From: Apostichopus japonicus
Lineage: Eukaryota > Echinodermata > Holothuroidea > Aspidochirotida > Stichopodidae
Direction: 5' to 3'
Assembly: GCF_037975245.1 (NCBI RefSeq)
Contig: NC_092565.1
Location: 5,932,999 to 5,996,998 of the forward strand
DNA length: 64,000 bases
Shown here: piece after piece, positions 62,601 through 64,000 of the stretch
Position numbering within the stretch: the first letter of the stretch is position 1
Layout: each line of letters begins with the position of its first letter
Notes under the pieces: generated by a model
The model's database searches: none
What the model saw: the letters and a program-made list of their open reading frames with translations, nothing else
What the model was told of the DNA's origin: nothing
Program-made: the position numbers and the translations under genes

Positions 62601-64000
62601 ATTGAAACCAAATTTTCAAGCGCATAACCTATAGTAAGGTTTCAGTAACTGTCATGAAAGATCGGCATTAATAGTCATAAAAACTAGAAGCTAGAAGGTA
62701 GTAGATATTTGTGCTTTTCAATTTTCACTTTCAGTTGTTAACCTTGTACAGTTATATGAGTCTGAGATCAAATGTACGAAACAAAAACGTATTACGAACG
62801 TTCGAACAAGCTACGGATGACGGCAAATTAGGGGGAAGTATGACCAATGTTCACAAATTGACATTTCTGGAGAGGAAGTTTTCAGGTTTTGCCTTAAACA
62901 ACTGAAGTTTCTTTCAAGGTTTATCCTAACCATATAAAATTTGGTTGGATTACAAGATTAATTTAAAAGAGGATCTATGACTGAGCCCTTTCACTGAAAA
63001 ATAAAACTATCCCTTAGACAACTTGTAATGGCTCATGAAACTTAGATTTTCCAACAAGGCATACCTGTATATATATATATTACCTGGCCATATAAGGCAA
63101 CCCCATAATTCAACTCCTAAATGGCTAACTTGGGATTGTCCAACCAGGCGTAATACCTGACCATATTAGGAATCCCCATAAATATTCAACTCCTAAATGG
63201 CTAACTTGGATTGTCCAACAAAGCATATTACCTGGCCATATCAGGCAACCCCATAATTCAACTCCTAAACGGCTAAAGTGGATTGTCCAACTATGCGTAA
63301 TACCTGGCCATATTATGAAACCCCATAATACAACTCATAATGGCTAACGTGGATAGTCCAACAAGGCATATAATCTATATATAATACCTGGCCATATTAG
63401 GCAACCACATAGTAACCAGCCATTTGAAAGAATGGCTACTCTTTTGTATAGTGTTCTACAGTAGTGGGGTTGTACACTAACTACTGTGCTTTCCAGACTG
63501 AATATATAGCTACTGTACATAGCATCTGAGAACTATACAATGTCACATTAAAATAAGATTGAAAAATTGCATCTGGCAACAGTATGATGAGAATATGACC
63601 CATGCAGAATAACAGAAAAATCCCTTGTTTTATCTTCAAGAATAAACACACCATTATTCAGAAAGGATGAAGATTAACTTCTTACAAAATATTTTCATAT
63701 TCACCTGGGAAGAACTACATAAATTGTCACTATACTACATATATGTCCAATATTCTCTAAAAGGACAATGAAACAGCAACATTTTGAAACACTGTTTCCA
63801 CAGCAAAAATATTTGTCTTTGATGACATCATTGCACTTGCAAAGCTAAAATTAGACTACACAAACAACTGTGTCTTATGGTACGTTAGGGAAGACAATAC
63901 TTATATACAGTAGTGTGGAATACTGTCGCCTTTGTTTCCACACCAACGTTTCACAAGGACAGCATAGGGTACCACTCACCATTACTGGAATATCTTTCGC
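56698..64000 (-). CDS. SLC49A3: SLC49A3/MFSD7-like major facilitator transporter, 3' portion
   Basis: Seven coding exons on the minus strand: 63980-64000 (cut by the window edge), 60743-60877, 59806-59922, 58657-58809, 58207-58364, 57908-58023, 56698-56867 (stop at 56698-56700). All junctions are GT-AG and keep frame, giving about 290 C-terminal residues. They hold about seven hydrophobic helices, the last seven of a 12-helix MFS fold. SLC49-type features: NKAYVMLFISFGAGFALFSA, a YVDSSKKF loop after the next helix (motif-A-like), ELGVEATYPVAEGTSGG, and a Tyr-His-Arg-Leu basic start to the cytosolic tail. Helix and loop pattern fits SLC49A3 better than FLVCR1/2 or SLC49A4. Family members carry small organic cations, vitamins or heme-related cargo; the SLC49A3 substrate is not established. 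Intact as far as seen. Confidence 0.85.
56885..57245. repeat. GTAGATATAGA-type simple repeat in the last intron
   Basis: Degenerate AGATAGA/GTAGATATAGAG repeats between the transporter's last two coding exons. Confidence 0.85.
57490..57845. repeat. GCGTCAGCGAGAAAGACAGTCAGATA minisatellite
   Basis: About ten variable copies of a unit of roughly 30-38 bp built from AGATAGCG, CGTCAGCGAGAAAGA and CAGTCAGATAGC. It is intronic to the transporter. Confidence 0.88.
59976..60557. mobile_element. Foldback (long inverted repeat) element in a transporter intron
   Basis: Arms of about 200 bp (about 59976-60180 and 60355-60557) are inverted, diverged copies around a spacer of about 175 bp. Outer ends carry ATAGTCCAGGTC and its complement; inner ends carry CAGTGTGCAA and its complement. 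Both arms include ATTGACAGTTGAAGTT or its equivalent. Small open frames in the two arms resemble each other only because the DNA is inverted-repeated. Confidence 0.8.
61437..61545. repeat. Tandem repeat, about 50-bp unit, about 2.5 copies
   Basis: Units with CTACCATTTGAGATAACC followed by TTTTGACCCCTTCAGCCAAT. Transporter intron. Confidence 0.85.
61610..61995. repeat. Two degenerate copies of a roughly 285-bp repeat
   Basis: Shared motifs TCGGACATA, GAGATATTG, GCC(T/C)...CCCACTCA, ATG GGAACCACAAA occur at 61629-61720 and 61911-62000. Confidence 0.6.
63045..63420. repeat. Tandem repeat, about 85-bp unit, four to five copies
   Basis: Units with TACCTGGCCATAT, AACCCCATAATTCAACTCC, TAAATGGCTAACTTGG and ATTGTCCAACAAGGC. 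Transporter intron near the right edge. Confidence 0.9.

Overview
The window is eukaryotic, intron-rich and AT-rich, with many transposon and simple-repeat remnants. Typical animal splice junctions, a CYP2-type P450 pair, an SLC49-type transporter, a THAP-type exon, hAT and non-LTR element debris and long (TA)n tracts suggest a marine invertebrate deuterostome, most likely an echinoderm. That placement is inference from gene style; no diagnostic marker is present.

Layout. (1) 1-16,945: two direct copies of a segment of about 8 kb. Each carries one complete three-exon CYP2-clan cytochrome P450 gene on the + strand (137-3656 and 8806-12336), nearly identical in protein, plus a shared 3' flank. 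Copy 2 has gained a 244-bp TIR element and a segment of about 0.5 kb. (2) 17,000-27,200: gene-poor. It holds minisatellites, a tandem array of TATA-bearing hairpin modules, G-rich elements, two decayed non-LTR retrotransposon pieces and a frameshifted THAP zinc-finger exon with a CRE just upstream. (3) 27,225-53,719: a giant inverted repeat. Left (about 10.5 kb) and right (about 10.1 kb) arms carry convergent copies of an unrecognised acidic, coiled-coil-type gene. The left copy keeps open exons apart from one unresolved junction. The right copy has nonsense codons and a lost splice donor. Between the arms lies a 5.9-kb array of near-identical 921-bp repeats, each containing a hairpin with arms of about 98 bp. 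The array is bounded by short terminal inverted repeats and flanked on both sides by arrays of tRNA-like modules. (4) 53,720-56,690: repeats only. (5) 56,698-64,000: the 3' part (seven coding exons, minus strand) of an SLC49A3/MFSD7-like major facilitator gene that runs off the right edge.

The P450 pair and the transporter look like ordinary genes. The most unusual structure is the palindrome with its hairpin satellite core. It could be a real inverted duplication with one degenerating arm, or two haplotypes joined head to head by the assembler across the satellite. The arms carry private insertions (a solo LTR on the left, a hAT element on the right), so they have diverged independently either way. 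No intact tRNA, rRNA, CRISPR array or prokaryotic operon was seen. All coordinates were read by eye; repeat edges are approximate unless stated as a motif.
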